From: Streptomyces carminius
Lineage (GTDB): Bacteria; Actinomycetota; Actinomycetes; Streptomycetales; Streptomycetaceae
Direction of reading: 5' to 3'
DNA: 64,000 bases
NCBI RefSeq assembly: GCF_002794255.1
Contig: NZ_PGGW01000067.1
Coordinates: 186,001-250,000, forward strand
Within the stretch, counting starts at the first letter, position 1, and every line of letters starts with the position of its first letter. Positions 1-8,553 of the stretch are shown here, in pieces. Position numbers and translations under genes: made by a program. Below the pieces are notes generated by a model. It was given only the letters and a program-made list of their open reading frames with translations. It searched no databases and was not told where the DNA came from.

Positions 1-106
1 CCACCTTCTCGAGCACAAGCCGTCCACGCTGACGCGCCGTCTCGCCGGCAAGGTCGAGATGGCTCCGGCCGACGCCAAGAAGGTCAAGAAGCTTCTCGGC
101 AAGTGA
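1..106 (+). CDS. rpmI: 50S ribosomal protein L35, C-terminal part
   Basis: Only the last 34 codons are inside the window, ending in TGA at 104-106. The visible peptide is basic and lysine-rich and finishes with KKVKKLLGK, as L35 proteins do. L35 is a small structural protein of the large ribosomal subunit. It sits 146 bp before rplT, which matches the widely conserved infC-rpmI-rplT operon; infC would lie upstream, outside the window. Partial at the left edge. Confidence 0.93.
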   Translation, partial: HLLEHKPSTLTRRLAGKVEMAPADAKKVKKLLGK

Positions 107-252
107 GCCCGCCGCCCGCCGGAGCACACCGGCCGGGCACGGAACCTCGAAGACCGGAACCTCATCGAATTCCCGGGCCGGTGACGGCGCCGTGACCACC
201 ATGGCCACGGCGACCGGCACGCCACACCGGCCCCGCGACAAGGAGTAATCAC

Positions 253-636
253 GTGGCACGCGTCAAGCGGGCGGTCAACGCCCACAAGAAGCGCCGGGCG
301 ATCCTGGAGCAGGCCAGCGGCTACCGCGGCCAGCGGTCCCGTCTGTACCGCAAGGCGAAGGAGCAGGTCACCCACTCCCTCGTCTACAACTACAACGACC
401 GCAAGCGCCGCAAGGGCGACTTCCGGCAGCTGTGGATCCAGCGGATCAACGCCGGCGCCCGGGCCAACGGCATGACCTACAACCGCTTCATCCAGGGGCT
501 GAAGGCCGCCGAGGTCGAGGTGGACCGCAAGATCCTGGCCGACCTGGCGGTCAACGACCCGAACGCGTTCGCCGCGCTGGTCGAGGTGGCCCAGAAGGCG
601 CTGCCGAGCGACGTCAACGCCCCCAAGGCGGCCTGA
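253..636 (+). CDS. rplT: 50S ribosomal protein L20
   Basis: 127 aa, the normal L20 length. It starts MARVKRAVNAHKKRR and contains the YRGQRSRLYRKAKEQV region and the YNDRKRRKGDFRQLWIQRIN segment typical of L20. The protein binds 23S rRNA early in large-subunit assembly and in other bacteria also represses its own operon. It starts GTG or ATG-like at 253 after AAGGAG (240-245). It is the last gene of the rpmI-rplT unit and is followed by a very strong hairpin at 687-740. In E. coli and B. subtilis the operon is autoregulated by L20 or leader RNA; nothing of that kind could be recognised in the 146-bp rpmI-rplT gap. Confidence 0.97.
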   Translation: MARVKRAVNAHKKRRAILEQASGYRGQRSRLYRKAKEQVTHSLVYNYNDRKRRKGDFRQLWIQRINAGARANGMTYNRFIQGLKAAEVEVDRKILADLAVNDPNAFAALVEVAQKALPSDVNAPKAA

Positions 637-686
637 CGACGTACCGGCTCCGTCCCGGGGACGCCCCGGGAACCCGGCCCGGGTGT

Positions 687-740
687 CGTGGACGCCGTCG
701 GACCCGCGGGCCCGCGCCCGCGGGTCCGACGGCGTCCACG
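687..740 (+). terminator. 25-bp perfect hairpin after rplT
   Basis: Positions 687-711 pair perfectly with 716-740 around a 4-nt loop. There is no T tract, as is common for actinobacterial terminators. It lies 50 bp after rplT and before the methyltransferase start at 826, so it probably ends the ribosomal-protein transcript. Confidence 0.8.
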
Positions 741-825
741 GGCCCGACGTCGTCCCCGACACCCGGTGCCCCGGCCCGGAACCGCCCGCCCCGCCGAGAA
801 GCCCCAGAAGCGAGAACGCCGCACC

Positions 826-1683
826 ATGGCCGCCGCCCCGGAACTGACCTCTCCGCGCTCCCCGCGTGTCGTCGCCGCCCGGCGGCTGGCCCGCCGCGCC
901 ACCCGGGCCAAGGAGCGCCGCTTCCTCGCGGAGGGGCCCCAGGCCGTACGGGAGGCGGCCGTCCACCGCGGCGGCGGTGAGCCCGCCCTCGCCGAACTGT
1001 TCACCACCGAGGAGGCCGCCGAGCGGCACGCCGACGTCGTCGCGGCCGCCCGGGCCGCCGGGGCCCGGATCCGCACCACCACCGACGAGGTGATCGCGGA
1101 ACTCTCCCAGACCGTCACCCCTCAGGGGCTGGTCGGCGTGTGCCGCTTCCTCGACCGGCCCTTCGAGGCGGTGCTGGCCGCCCGCCCGGAACTGGTCGCC
1201 GTCCTCGCCAGGGTCCGGGACCCGGGGAACGCCGGGACGGTGCTGCGCTGCGCGGACGCCGCCGGCGCCGACGCGGTGGTGTTCACCGACGCCTCGGTGG
1301 ACCCGTACAACCCCAAGGCCGTACGGGCCTCCGCCGGCAGTCTCTTCCATCTGCCCGTCGCCGTCGGAGTCCCCGCCGAACAGGCCGTGGCCGGACTGCG
1401 GGCGGCCGGGGCGCGGGTGCTGGCGGCCGACGGCGCCGGTGAGCGCGACCTGGACACCGAGCTGGACGCCGGGCGCATGGGCGGCCCCACCGCCTGGGTC
1501 TTCGGCAACGAGGCATGGGGGCTGCCGGAGGAGACCCGCGCACTCGCCGACGAGGTGGTGCGCGTGCCCATCCACGGCCGCGCCGAGAGCCTGAACCTCG
1601 CGACCGCCGCGGCCGTATGCCTCTACGCGTCCGCCCGCGCGCAGCGTGCTGCGGGAGGGTGCCGCTCGGTCACTCCGAGCTAG
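826..1683 (+). CDS. TrmH/SpoU-family RNA 2'-O-methyltransferase
   Basis: 285 aa from the ATG at 826. An in-frame reading from 688 exists but runs through the terminator hairpin and is not credible. The SPOUT motifs are clear: RDPGNAGTVLRCADAAGA (motif 1), FGNEAWGL (motif 2) and VPIHGRAESLNLATAAAV (motif 3). The N-terminal part, about residues 1-100, is the RNA-binding substrate domain. Such enzymes use S-adenosylmethionine to methylate ribose 2'-OH in rRNA or tRNA; the exact target cannot be read from the sequence. A similar gene lies between rplT and pheS in other streptomycetes, so the position looks conserved. A second family member is at 37971-38834. Confidence 0.9.
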   Translation: MAAAPELTSPRSPRVVAARRLARRATRAKERRFLAEGPQAVREAAVHRGGGEPALAELFTTEEAAERHADVVAAARAAGARIRTTTDEVIAELSQTVTPQGLVGVCRFLDRPFEAVLAARPELVAVLARVRDPGNAGTVLRCADAAGADAVVFTDASVDPYNPKAVRASAGSLFHLPVAVGVPAEQAVAGLRAAGARVLAADGAGERDLDTELDAGRMGGPTAWVFGNEAWGLPEETRALADEVVRVPIHGRAESLNLATAAAVCLYASARAQRAAGGCRSVTPS

Positions 1684-1734
1684 TAGGGTGGCGTGCCCGG
1701 AAGCCCGGAAGCCCGGAAGAGGGGGTGAGCGGGA

Positions 1735-2973
1735 GTGGACGTGAGGATCTCCGGCGGGCGGGACAGCGGTGTGTCCGGAGCCGTTCCCGACGGTGCCGGA
1801 ACGGGCGGTACGGCCTTCGGACCCCGTCCGTCCCGCGAGCCGGAGCCACCGCCCGCCCCGCCCCGCGGCGGCCGGGAGACAGATACCGGTGACTCCCGCT
1901 CCGATGCCGGGGCCGCCGCCGGGCCCGGCATCCACCCCGACGACCTCCCCGACGGGCTGGTCGTCGCGGACGCCGCCGGCCGGGTCGTCTGCTTCAACTC
2001 CGCCGCCGCCCGCATCACCGGACGGCCCGCGGCCGAGGCCCTGGGCCGTTCCGTCGAACAGGTCCTGCCCCTGGAGGACCTCAGGGGGCGCCGCTGGTGG
2101 CGGGTCACCGACCCGTACGGCGGCCTCGCCATCCGCACCGGCCAGCCCGAGCGCAACCTCTTACTGCCCGGCGGCCGGGAGGTGCTGGTCTCCGCGCGGT
2201 ACGTCCGCCCCCACCGCACCGGCCCGGTCGACCGGCTCGTCATCACCCTGCGCGGCACCGAGGCCCGGCGGCGCAGCGAGCGGAGCAACGCCGAGCTGAT
2301 CGCCACCGTCGCGCACGAACTGCGCTCGCCGCTCACCTCCGTCAAGGGCTTCACCGCGACCCTGCTCGCCAAGTGGGAGCGGTTCACCGACGATCAGAAG
2401 CGGCTGATGCTGGAGACGGTGGACGCCGACGCCGACCGCGTCGCCCGGCTCATCACCGAACTGCTGGACATCTCGCGCATCGACTCCGGCCGGCTGGAGA
2501 TCCGCCGCCAGCCCGTCGACCTGCCCGCCGCCGTCGACCGCCATCTGCGGGCGTACGTCGCCGCCGGCCAGGACCCGGCCCGGTTCGTCCGCCGGACCGG
2601 CCGCCCGCTGCCCGCCCTGTGGGCGGACCCGGACAAGATCGACCAGGTCCTCGGCAACCTGCTGGAAAACGCGGTGCGCCACGGCTCGGGAACCATCACC
2701 ATAGAGGTGGCACCGGCACGGACGAAGAGCGGCGACGAGGGGACGGCGGTCACGGTGGGCGACGAGGGTCCCGGCATCCCCGAGGAGTCGATGAGCCGCG
2801 TCTTCACCCGCTTCTGGCGCGGCAGCAAGCGCGGCGGCACCGGGCTGGGCCTGTACATCGTCAAGGGCATCGTCGAGGCCCACGGCGGGACGATCACGGT
2901 CGGCCGCTCCGCCGCGGGCGGCGCCGAGTTCCGGTTCACCCTGCCCGTGGGGGCTCCGGCGTTCCTGGCCTGA
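1735..2973 (+). CDS. PAS-containing sensor histidine kinase with a TTA codon
   Basis: 412 aa, GTG start at 1735; TAGGGT at 1684-1689 is a likely -10 box. Residues 1-60 are Pro/Gly-rich, about 62-170 form a PAS-like sensor domain, the H-box has His194 (TVAHELRSPLTS), and the ATPase domain carries NLLENAVRHG, DEGPGIPEE and GGTGLGLYIVKGI. No membrane segment is visible, so it should be a soluble sensor. No response regulator is adjacent, which makes it an orphan kinase. Codon 143 (2161-2163) is TTA, the rare leucine codon read by the bldA tRNA in Streptomyces; only one other in-frame TTA was seen in the window. This suggests developmental or stationary-phase translation. The signal and partner are unknown. 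Confidence 0.9.
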   Translation: MDVRISGGRDSGVSGAVPDGAGTGGTAFGPRPSREPEPPPAPPRGGRETDTGDSRSDAGAAAGPGIHPDDLPDGLVVADAAGRVVCFNSAAARITGRPAAEALGRSVEQVLPLEDLRGRRWWRVTDPYGGLAIRTGQPERNLLLPGGREVLVSARYVRPHRTGPVDRLVITLRGTEARRRSERSNAELIATVAHELRSPLTSVKGFTATLLAKWERFTDDQKRLMLETVDADADRVARLITELLDISRIDSGRLEIRRQPVDLPAAVDRHLRAYVAAGQDPARFVRRTGRPLPALWADPDKIDQVLGNLLENAVRHGSGTITIEVAPARTKSGDEGTAVTVGDEGPGIPEESMSRVFTRFWRGSKRGGTGLGLYIVKGIVEAHGGTITVGRSAAGGAEFRFTLPVGAPAFLA

Positions 2974-3046
2974 GCCGCTCCCGGCGCCGGAAGCCGGGCG
3001 GGACCCACGGGCTCCTCCGCGTGTCACCGCGACACCGCACGCCCCG

Positions 3047-3052
3047 TAGACT
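3047..3052 (+). promoter_or_regulatory. Probable -10 box (TAGACT) for pheST
   Basis: TAGACT matches the actinobacterial TAnnnT -10 pattern and lies 122 bp before the pheS start, giving a leader of about 115 nt. No convincing Phe-rich leader peptide or T-box was found in that leader. Confidence 0.45.
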
Positions 3053-3173
3053 CGGCATTCAGCGTCCTTTGGCGGTCCGGGCCCCGGTTCCGCCGCGGTG
3101 AGACGCCGAAGCGCCGAAGCGGAGCGAAGCAGCCAGTCCGAAAGCACGGGCCAACCGAAGAGCACGGGAAGAG

Positions 3174-4301
3174 ATGTCCGCACCCAACAAGTCGTACGAC
3201 CCCGTCGAGGTCGAGGCACTGAAACCGGAAGAGATCGACCGGGCACGGGACGCGGCGCTCGCCGCGATCGCCGCCGCGGGAGATCTGGAGGCGCTGCGCG
3301 AGGTGAAGGCCGCCCATGCCGGCGACCGCTCCCCGCTCGCCCTGGCCAACCGCGAGATCGGTGCCCTGCCGCCGCACGCCAAGGCGGACGCCGGCCGCCG
3401 GGTGGGCCAGGCCCGCGGAGCGGTGAGCCAGGCCCTCAAGAAGCGCCAGGAGGAGCTGGAGGCCGAGCGCGACGAGCGGGTGCTGGTCGAGGAGGCGGTG
3501 GACGTCACACTGCCCTACGACCGCCTGCCCGCCGGTGCCCGCCACCCGCTGACCACGCTGTCGGAGCGCATCGAGGACGTCTTCGTGGCCATGGGCTACG
3601 AGGTGGCGGAGGGCCCCGAGGCCGAGGCCGAGTGGTACAACTTCGACGCCCTCAACATCGCCCCCGACCACCCGGCCCGCACCATGCAGGACACCTTCTT
3701 CGTCCAGGGGGCCGAGGGGTCCGCGGACGGGGAGGCCGGTGTGGTGCTGCGCACCCACACCTCGCCGGTGCAGATCCGCTCCCTGCTGACGCGCGACCTG
3801 CCGGTGTACGTGATCTGCCCCGGCCGGGTCTACCGCACCGACGAGCTGGACGCGACCCACACCCCGGTCTTCTCCCAGGTCGAGCTGCTCGCCGTGGACG
3901 AGGGTCTGACCATGGCGGATCTGCGGGGCACCATCGACCACATGGTCCGGGCGCTGTTCGGCGAAGGGCTGGGCACCCGGATGCGGCCGTCGTACTTCCC
4001 CTTCACCGAGCCGTCCGCCGAGGTGGACATGGTGTGCTTCGTCTGCCGCGGCGCCTCCGTCGGCGATTCCGGCCGCCCCTGCCGCACCTGCTCCTCCGAG
4101 GGCTGGATCGAGCTGGGCGGCTGCGGCATGGTCAACCCGCGGGTGCTGACCGCCTGCGGGGTGGACCCGGAGCGCTACAGCGGCTTCGCCTTCGGGTTCG
4201 GCATCGAGCGGATGCTGATGTTCCGCCACAACGTCGAGGACATGCGAGACATGGTCGAAGGTGACGTCCGGTTCACCCGGCCGTTCGGGATGGAGATCTG
4301 A
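3174..4301 (+). CDS. pheS: Phenylalanyl-tRNA synthetase alpha subunit
   Basis: 375 aa, slightly longer than the 327-aa E. coli protein because of an extended N-terminus. About residues 10-110 are the helical, charged tRNA-binding coiled coil. The class II catalytic core follows, with HTSPVQIRSL (motif 2 region), FFPFTEPSAEVD-type sequence, and GFGIERMLMFRH (motif 3). With PheT it forms the alpha2-beta2 enzyme that charges tRNA-Phe in the cytoplasm. The ATG at 3174 follows GGGAAG. The stop codon overlaps the pheT start by one base (TGATG at 4299-4303), indicating translational coupling. Confidence 0.97.
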   Translation: MSAPNKSYDPVEVEALKPEEIDRARDAALAAIAAAGDLEALREVKAAHAGDRSPLALANREIGALPPHAKADAGRRVGQARGAVSQALKKRQEELEAERDERVLVEEAVDVTLPYDRLPAGARHPLTTLSERIEDVFVAMGYEVAEGPEAEAEWYNFDALNIAPDHPARTMQDTFFVQGAEGSADGEAGVVLRTHTSPVQIRSLLTRDLPVYVICPGRVYRTDELDATHTPVFSQVELLAVDEGLTMADLRGTIDHMVRALFGEGLGTRMRPSYFPFTEPSAEVDMVCFVCRGASVGDSGRPCRTCSSEGWIELGGCGMVNPRVLTACGVDPERYSGFAFGFGIERMLMFRHNVEDMRDMVEGDVRFTRPFGMEI

Positions 4302-6853
4302 TGCGGGCCCCGCTTTCGTGGCTGCGGGAGTACGTCGACCTGCCGGCCGGCCAGACCGGCCGCGACGTCGCGGCGAGGCTGATCGCCGCCGGGCTGGAGG
4401 TCGAGACCGTCGAGCGGCTCGGCGCCGGCATCACCGGGCCGCTGGTCGTCGGCCAGGTGCTGGCGATCGAGGAGCTGACCGGCTTCAAGAAGCCGATCCG
4501 GTACTGCCAGGTGGACGTCGGGGACGCTGGGGGTACCACCCGGGCCGGAGGCTCCGGGGGAGGCACCGGCGAGCCGCAGAACATCGTCTGCGGCGCCACC
4601 AACTTCGCCGTCGGCGACAAGGTCGTGGTGATCCTGCCCGGCGGCGTGCTGCCCGGGGACTTCCGGATCAGTGCCCGCAAGACCTACGGCCGGCTGTCCG
4701 AGGGCATGATCTGCTCGGCCAGTGAGCTGGGCATGGGCGACGACCACTCGGGCATCATCGTGCTCCCGCCCGAGTACGAGGTGGGCACCGACGCGATCGA
4801 ACTGCTGGAACTGGTCGACGAGGTGCTCGACATCGCCGTCACCCCCGACCGCGGCTACTGCCTGTCCATGCGCGGCATCGCCCGGGAGACGGCCATCGCC
4901 TACGGCCTGCCGCTGCGCGACCCGGCGCTGCTGGACGTCCCGGTGCCCAACGAGCACGGCCACCCGGTGCGGATCGACGACCGGCGCGGCTGCGACCGCT
5001 TCACCGCCCGCACCGTCACCGGGGTCCGCCCCGACGCGCGCTCCCCGATCTGGCTCCAGCGGCGGCTGCAGAAGGCCGGGATGCGCCCGATCTCGCTGCC
5101 GGTGGACATCACCAACTACGTGATGCTCGAACTCGGCCAGCCGCTGCACGCCTACGACCGCTCCCGCGTCAGCGGGGCGATCGGCGTGCGCCGTGCCCGG
5201 CCGGGCGAGAAGCTCACCACCCTCGACGGGACCAAGCGCGAGCTGGACCCGGAGGACCTGGTCATCACCGACGACAGCGGGCCGATCGGCCTGGCCGGGG
5301 TGATGGGCGGCGCCGACACCGAGATCGCCGACGGGCTGGACGCGGCGGGCACCACCGAGATCGTCGTCGAGGCCGCGCACTTCGACCCGGTCGCCATCGC
5401 CCGCACCGCGCGCCGGCACAAGCTGTCCTCCGAGGCGTCGCGCCGCTTCGAGCGCGGTGTGGATCCGCAGGCCACCTCCGCCGCCGCCCAGCGCACCGTC
5501 GACCTGCTGGTGCTGCTGGCCGGGGGCACCGCCGAGGCGGGCGTCACCGAGATCGTCTCGCCCAGCGGCCCGCACACCGTCAAGATGCGCGCCGACCACC
5601 CGGACAAGGTGGCGGGCGTGGTCTACGGGCGGGAGACCGTCGTACACCGTCTGCAGGAGGTGGGCTGCGACGTCTACGGCGCCGACGAGCTGACCGTGAC
5701 GGTGCCCTCGTGGCGGCCGGACCTCACCGATCCCAACGACCTGGCCGAGGAGGTCATGCGGCTGGAGGGCTACGAGTCCCTGCCCGCCACCCTGCCGCGG
5801 CTGCCCTCGGGCCGCGGCCTGACCGAGCGACAGCGCCTGCACCGCCGGATCGGCCGCGCGCTGGCCGGGGCGGGCTACGTCGAGACGCCGAACTACCCGT
5901 TCCTCGGCGACACCGCCTTCGACCGGCTCGGTCTGGCGCCGGACGACAACCGCCGCCGCACCGTACGGCTGGCCAACCCGCTCTCCGAAGAGGAGCCGGC
6001 GCTGCGCACCACGCTGCTGCCGGGGCTGCTCACCGCCCTGCGCCGCAACGAGGGACGGGGCTCGGCGGGCGGTCACGGCGGGCTCGCGCTGTTCGAGACC
6101 GGTCTGGTCTTCCTGCCCACCGGCGAGGAGGTCCCCGCCGTACGGCTGCCGGTCGACCGCCGCCCGACGGACGAGGAGATCACCGGGCTGGAGGCCGCGC
6201 TGCCGGTGCAGCCGCGCCGTGCCGCGGTCGTCCTGGCCGGGGCCCGCGAGCCGGACGGCTGGTGGGGTGCCGGTCGCCCGTCCACCTGGGCGGACGCCGT
6301 GGAGGCGGCCCGTACCGTCGCCGTCCAGGCAGGGGTGGAGCTGACGGTGACGGCCGACCGGCACGCCCCGTGGCACCCGGGCCGCTGCGCCGCGCTGCAC
6401 GCCGGGACCGACGGCGGCGGGCGCGTCCTCGTCGGCCACGCCGGCGAACTGCACCCGCGCGTCATCAAGGCGATGCACCTGCCCGCCCGCACCTGCGCGA
6501 TGGAGATCGACCTCGATCTGCTGGAGCGGGCCTCCTCCGGCGCGGTACAGGCGCCCGAGGTGTCCACCTTCCCGGTGGCCACCCAGGACGTCGCGTTGGT
6601 GGTGGACGACTCCGTCCCGGCGGCCGAGGTCGAGACGGCCCTGCGGAAGGGCGCGGGCGAGCTGCTGGAGTCGCTGCGGCTGTTCGACGTCTTCACCGGT
6701 GAGCAGCTCGGCGAGGGGAAGAAGTCGCTGGCGTACACGCTGCGCTTCCGCGCGCCGGACCGCACGCTGACCGCCGAGGACGCCTCCGCCGCCCGGGAGG
6801 CCGCCGTGGCCGCCGCGGCCGAGCGCACGGGCGCGGTGCTGCGCGGCGCGTAG
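4301..6853 (+). CDS. pheT: Phenylalanyl-tRNA synthetase beta subunit
   Basis: 850 aa, near the usual family length of about 800. The order is a tRNA-binding OB-like domain (about 40-165, TGPLVVGQV and IVCGATNF), B3/B4 editing domain (about 230-400), B5 (about 420-490), the catalytic-like core (about 500-720) and a C-terminal FDX-ACB anticodon domain (about 750-848, FPVATQDVALVVDD). It pairs with PheS and edits mischarged Tyr-tRNA-Phe. The first ATG gives the expected MRAPLSWLREYVDLP start. Residues 76-90 are an unusual Gly/Thr-rich stretch encoded by an imperfect palindrome (see 4526-4570) inserted into the OB-like domain. Two hairpins follow the gene. Confidence 0.97.
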   Translation: MRAPLSWLREYVDLPAGQTGRDVAARLIAAGLEVETVERLGAGITGPLVVGQVLAIEELTGFKKPIRYCQVDVGDAGGTTRAGGSGGGTGEPQNIVCGATNFAVGDKVVVILPGGVLPGDFRISARKTYGRLSEGMICSASELGMGDDHSGIIVLPPEYEVGTDAIELLELVDEVLDIAVTPDRGYCLSMRGIARETAIAYGLPLRDPALLDVPVPNEHGHPVRIDDRRGCDRFTARTVTGVRPDARSPIWLQRRLQKAGMRPISLPVDITNYVMLELGQPLHAYDRSRVSGAIGVRRARPGEKLTTLDGTKRELDPEDLVITDDSGPIGLAGVMGGADTEIADGLDAAGTTEIVVEAAHFDPVAIARTARRHKLSSEASRRFERGVDPQATSAAAQRTVDLLVLLAGGTAEAGVTEIVSPSGPHTVKMRADHPDKVAGVVYGRETVVHRLQEVGCDVYGADELTVTVPSWRPDLTDPNDLAEEVMRLEGYESLPATLPRLPSGRGLTERQRLHRRIGRALAGAGYVETPNYPFLGDTAFDRLGLAPDDNRRRTVRLANPLSEEEPALRTTLLPGLLTALRRNEGRGSAGGHGGLALFETGLVFLPTGEEVPAVRLPVDRRPTDEEITGLEAALPVQPRRAAVVLAGAREPDGWWGAGRPSTWADAVEAARTVAVQAGVELTVTADRHAPWHPGRCAALHAGTDGGGRVLVGHAGELHPRVIKAMHLPARTCAMEIDLDLLERASSGAVQAPEVSTFPVATQDVALVVDDSVPAAEVETALRKGAGELLESLRLFDVFTGEQLGEGKKSLAYTLRFRAPDRTLTAEDASAAREAAVAAAAERTGAVLRGA
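4526..4570 (+). repeat. In-frame palindromic GC-rich insert within pheT
   Basis: These 45 bp encode residues 76-90 (AGGTTRAGGSGGGTG), a low-complexity loop not expected in PheT. The DNA begins GCTGGGGGTACCACCCGG and ends CCGGGGGAGGCACC and can fold into an imperfect hairpin (4532-4549 with 4553-4567). From memory, sequences of the type TGGGGGTACC...GGGGGAGG are dispersed small palindromic repeats in Streptomyces genomes. That identity needs a genome-wide search. Confidence 0.5.
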
Positions 6854-6892
6854 CGCGCACGCGGTGCGCGGCGGTACGACGGCCGTACCGCC

Positions 6893-6950
6893 GCAGCACG
6901 CGGCAGCGGGGTGCCCCGGAATCCCGGGGCACCCCGCTGCCGCGTGCTGC
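6893..6950. terminator. 27-bp perfect hairpin after pheT
   Basis: Positions 6893-6919 pair without mismatch with 6924-6950 around a 4-nt loop. It begins 40 bp after the pheT stop and probably ends the pheST transcript. Its symmetry would also let it work on transcripts coming from the convergent gene at 7262-8122. Confidence 0.8.
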
Positions 6951-6965
6951 GCCGTCCGTGCCCGG

Positions 6966-6996
6966 CCGGGGGGCACGGCTCCTCCGTGCCCCCCGG
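6966..6996. terminator. Second hairpin after pheT
   Basis: A 13-bp perfect stem (6966-6978 with 6984-6996) and a 5-nt loop lie right after the larger hairpin. Together they form a tandem terminator between convergent genes. Confidence 0.6.
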
Positions 6997-7261
6997 GGAG
7001 CCCCGGGGCATGCCGGAGCACGGGCGTCGAGCCCGGCAGCGGCCCGCCCCGGGACGCGGAGGAACCCTCACCGCCGTGCTCTCCGCGGCCGGCGGGAAGG
7101 CCGCCGGTCTCCGGGCCCGGCCTGACCGGTCCCTCCGCCGAACGCACGGCCGGGGTGCCGTCGGTGGCGGCCCGGCGCCGTCGCCGGGGGAGACCGGTCA
7201 CGGGTCCCGCACCGGCCGGGGCGTGGAGCGGGCCCGCGTTCCGCCGTGGCGGCCCCGGCCC
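6997..7261. other. Non-coding remainder of the pheT-hbd gap
   Basis: The 408-bp gap between pheT and the convergent dehydrogenase holds the two hairpins above. In the remaining 265 bp no start with a ribosome binding site and no domain-like reading frame was found. Confidence 0.5.
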
Positions 7262-8122
7262 TCAGCCGTAGGCGTAGAACCCGGCGCCCGTCTTGCGGCC
7301 CAGCCGGCCGGCGTCGACCATCCGCTGGAGCAGCGGCGGGGCGGCGTACAGTGGCTCCTTGTACTCCTCGTACATCGAGTACGCGACCGAGGCGACGGTG
7401 TCCAGACCGATCAGGTCGGCCAGCTTGAGCGGGCCCATGGGATGGGCGCAGCCCAGCTCCATGCCGTTGTCGATGTCCTCGCGGCCGGCGATGCCCGTCT
7501 CGTACATCCGGATCGCGGAGAGCAGATACGGGATCAGCAGCGCGTTGACCACGAAGCCGGAACGGTCCTGGGCGCGGATGGCGTGCTTGCCGAGCACCTC
7601 GCCCACCAGGGCCTCGGTCCGGGCGAGGGTGTCGTCGGAGGTGGTCAGCGCGGGGATCAGCTCCACCAGTTTCTGCACCGGTGCCGGATTGAAGAAGTGG
7701 ATGCCGATCACCCGGTCCGGGCGGGCGGTGGCCACGGCCAGCTTCACCAGGGGGATGGAGGAGGTGTTGGAGGCCAGGATCGCGTCCGGGCGGGTCACCA
7801 CCTGGTCGAGGATCTGAAAGATCTCGATCTTGACCTGCTCGTTCTCCACGACCGCCTCGATCACCAGATCGCGGTCGGCGAACTCGCCCAGATCGGTGGT
7901 GAAGGCCAGCCGCTCCAGGGTGGCGTCACGCTCCGCCTCGTCGAGCTTGCCGCGTCCGGCGGCCCGGTCCAGGGAGTTCACCAGCCGGGTACGGCCTATC
8001 TCCAGGGCGTCGCCGGTGGTCTCGGCGACCAGGACCTGCAGCCCGGCCCGTGCGCAGACCTCGGCGATCCCCGCGCCCATCTGGCCGCAGCCCACCACTC
8101 CGACGCGTTCGATGTCGGTCAC
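7262..8122 (-). CDS. hbd: 3-hydroxybutyryl-CoA dehydrogenase
   Basis: 286 aa, GTG start at 8122 preceded by AAAGG. The N-terminal Rossmann fold opens with VGVVGCGQMGAGIAEV (GxGxxG NAD-binding), then SNTSSIPLVKLA and IGIHFFNPAPVQKLVELI, with the catalytic His-Glu pair typical of 3-hydroxyacyl-CoA dehydrogenases. The C-terminal domain has RDQSGFVVNALLIPYL-type sequence and GCAHPMGPLKLADLIGLD. It reversibly oxidises (S)-3-hydroxybutyryl-CoA to acetoacetyl-CoA, in fatty-acid or butanoate metabolism or supply of acyl-CoA precursors. It is monocistronic, convergent with pheT and divergent from 8554-9831. Confidence 0.93.
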   Translation of the reverse strand: MTDIERVGVVGCGQMGAGIAEVCARAGLQVLVAETTGDALEIGRTRLVNSLDRAAGRGKLDEAERDATLERLAFTTDLGEFADRDLVIEAVVENEQVKIEIFQILDQVVTRPDAILASNTSSIPLVKLAVATARPDRVIGIHFFNPAPVQKLVELIPALTTSDDTLARTEALVGEVLGKHAIRAQDRSGFVVNALLIPYLLSAIRMYETGIAGREDIDNGMELGCAHPMGPLKLADLIGLDTVASVAYSMYEEYKEPLYAAPPLLQRMVDAGRLGRKTGAGFYAYG

Positions 8123-8553
8123 CTCGTGCCTTTCGCCGATCTACGGGTCCGTGACGCCGCCCGTACGGTTCCGGCCGCGGCGCCTCGCGGCACGACGTTA
8201 CCGGTCTCCGGCGGGCAGCGGGCCGGGCGGGGTCCGTGCGGTCCCGCCCGGCACGGGCAGCCGTCTCGCCGGGGCGGCGGGTGCTCCTGGTGGAGCCGCC
8301 CCCGTCCACCCCGGACGGGCGCCTCCTCTCCGGGCAAGTTCCCCCGAACGGGCGGCGCGTACGGTGAACCAGCGAGTAAGAGCGCTTCCAGGCGTCCGCG
8401 GCGGGGATGCTGGTGGCCGAACGGTGTTCGTGCAGGAGTCCCGCCCGCAGGCCGTGGCCCGGGGAAGAGAGCGCCTGCCCGCCTGGTGCGGGCCGGTTGC
8501 CCGTCCCCCGCCCGGGCCCCGTGATCGGGTGGGGCACGTCGGCAGGAGGCGAC
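8123..8553. other. 431-bp divergent intergenic region
   Basis: It separates the starts of hbd (minus) and the glycosidase-like gene (plus) and must hold both promoters. The one distinctive motif is the LacI-type operator-like sequence at 8377-8390. No protein-coding frame with a plausible start was found. Confidence 0.5.
8377..8390. promoter_or_regulatory. CebR/LacI-type operator-like palindrome
   Basis: TAAGAGCGCTTCCA matches 11 of 14 bases of the Streptomyces CebR box TGGGAGCGCTCCCA (consensus recalled), with the central GAGCGCT intact. It lies 164 bp before a secreted glycosidase-like gene, where a sugar-responsive LacI-family repressor would be sensible. Inference from one motif. Confidence 0.4.
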
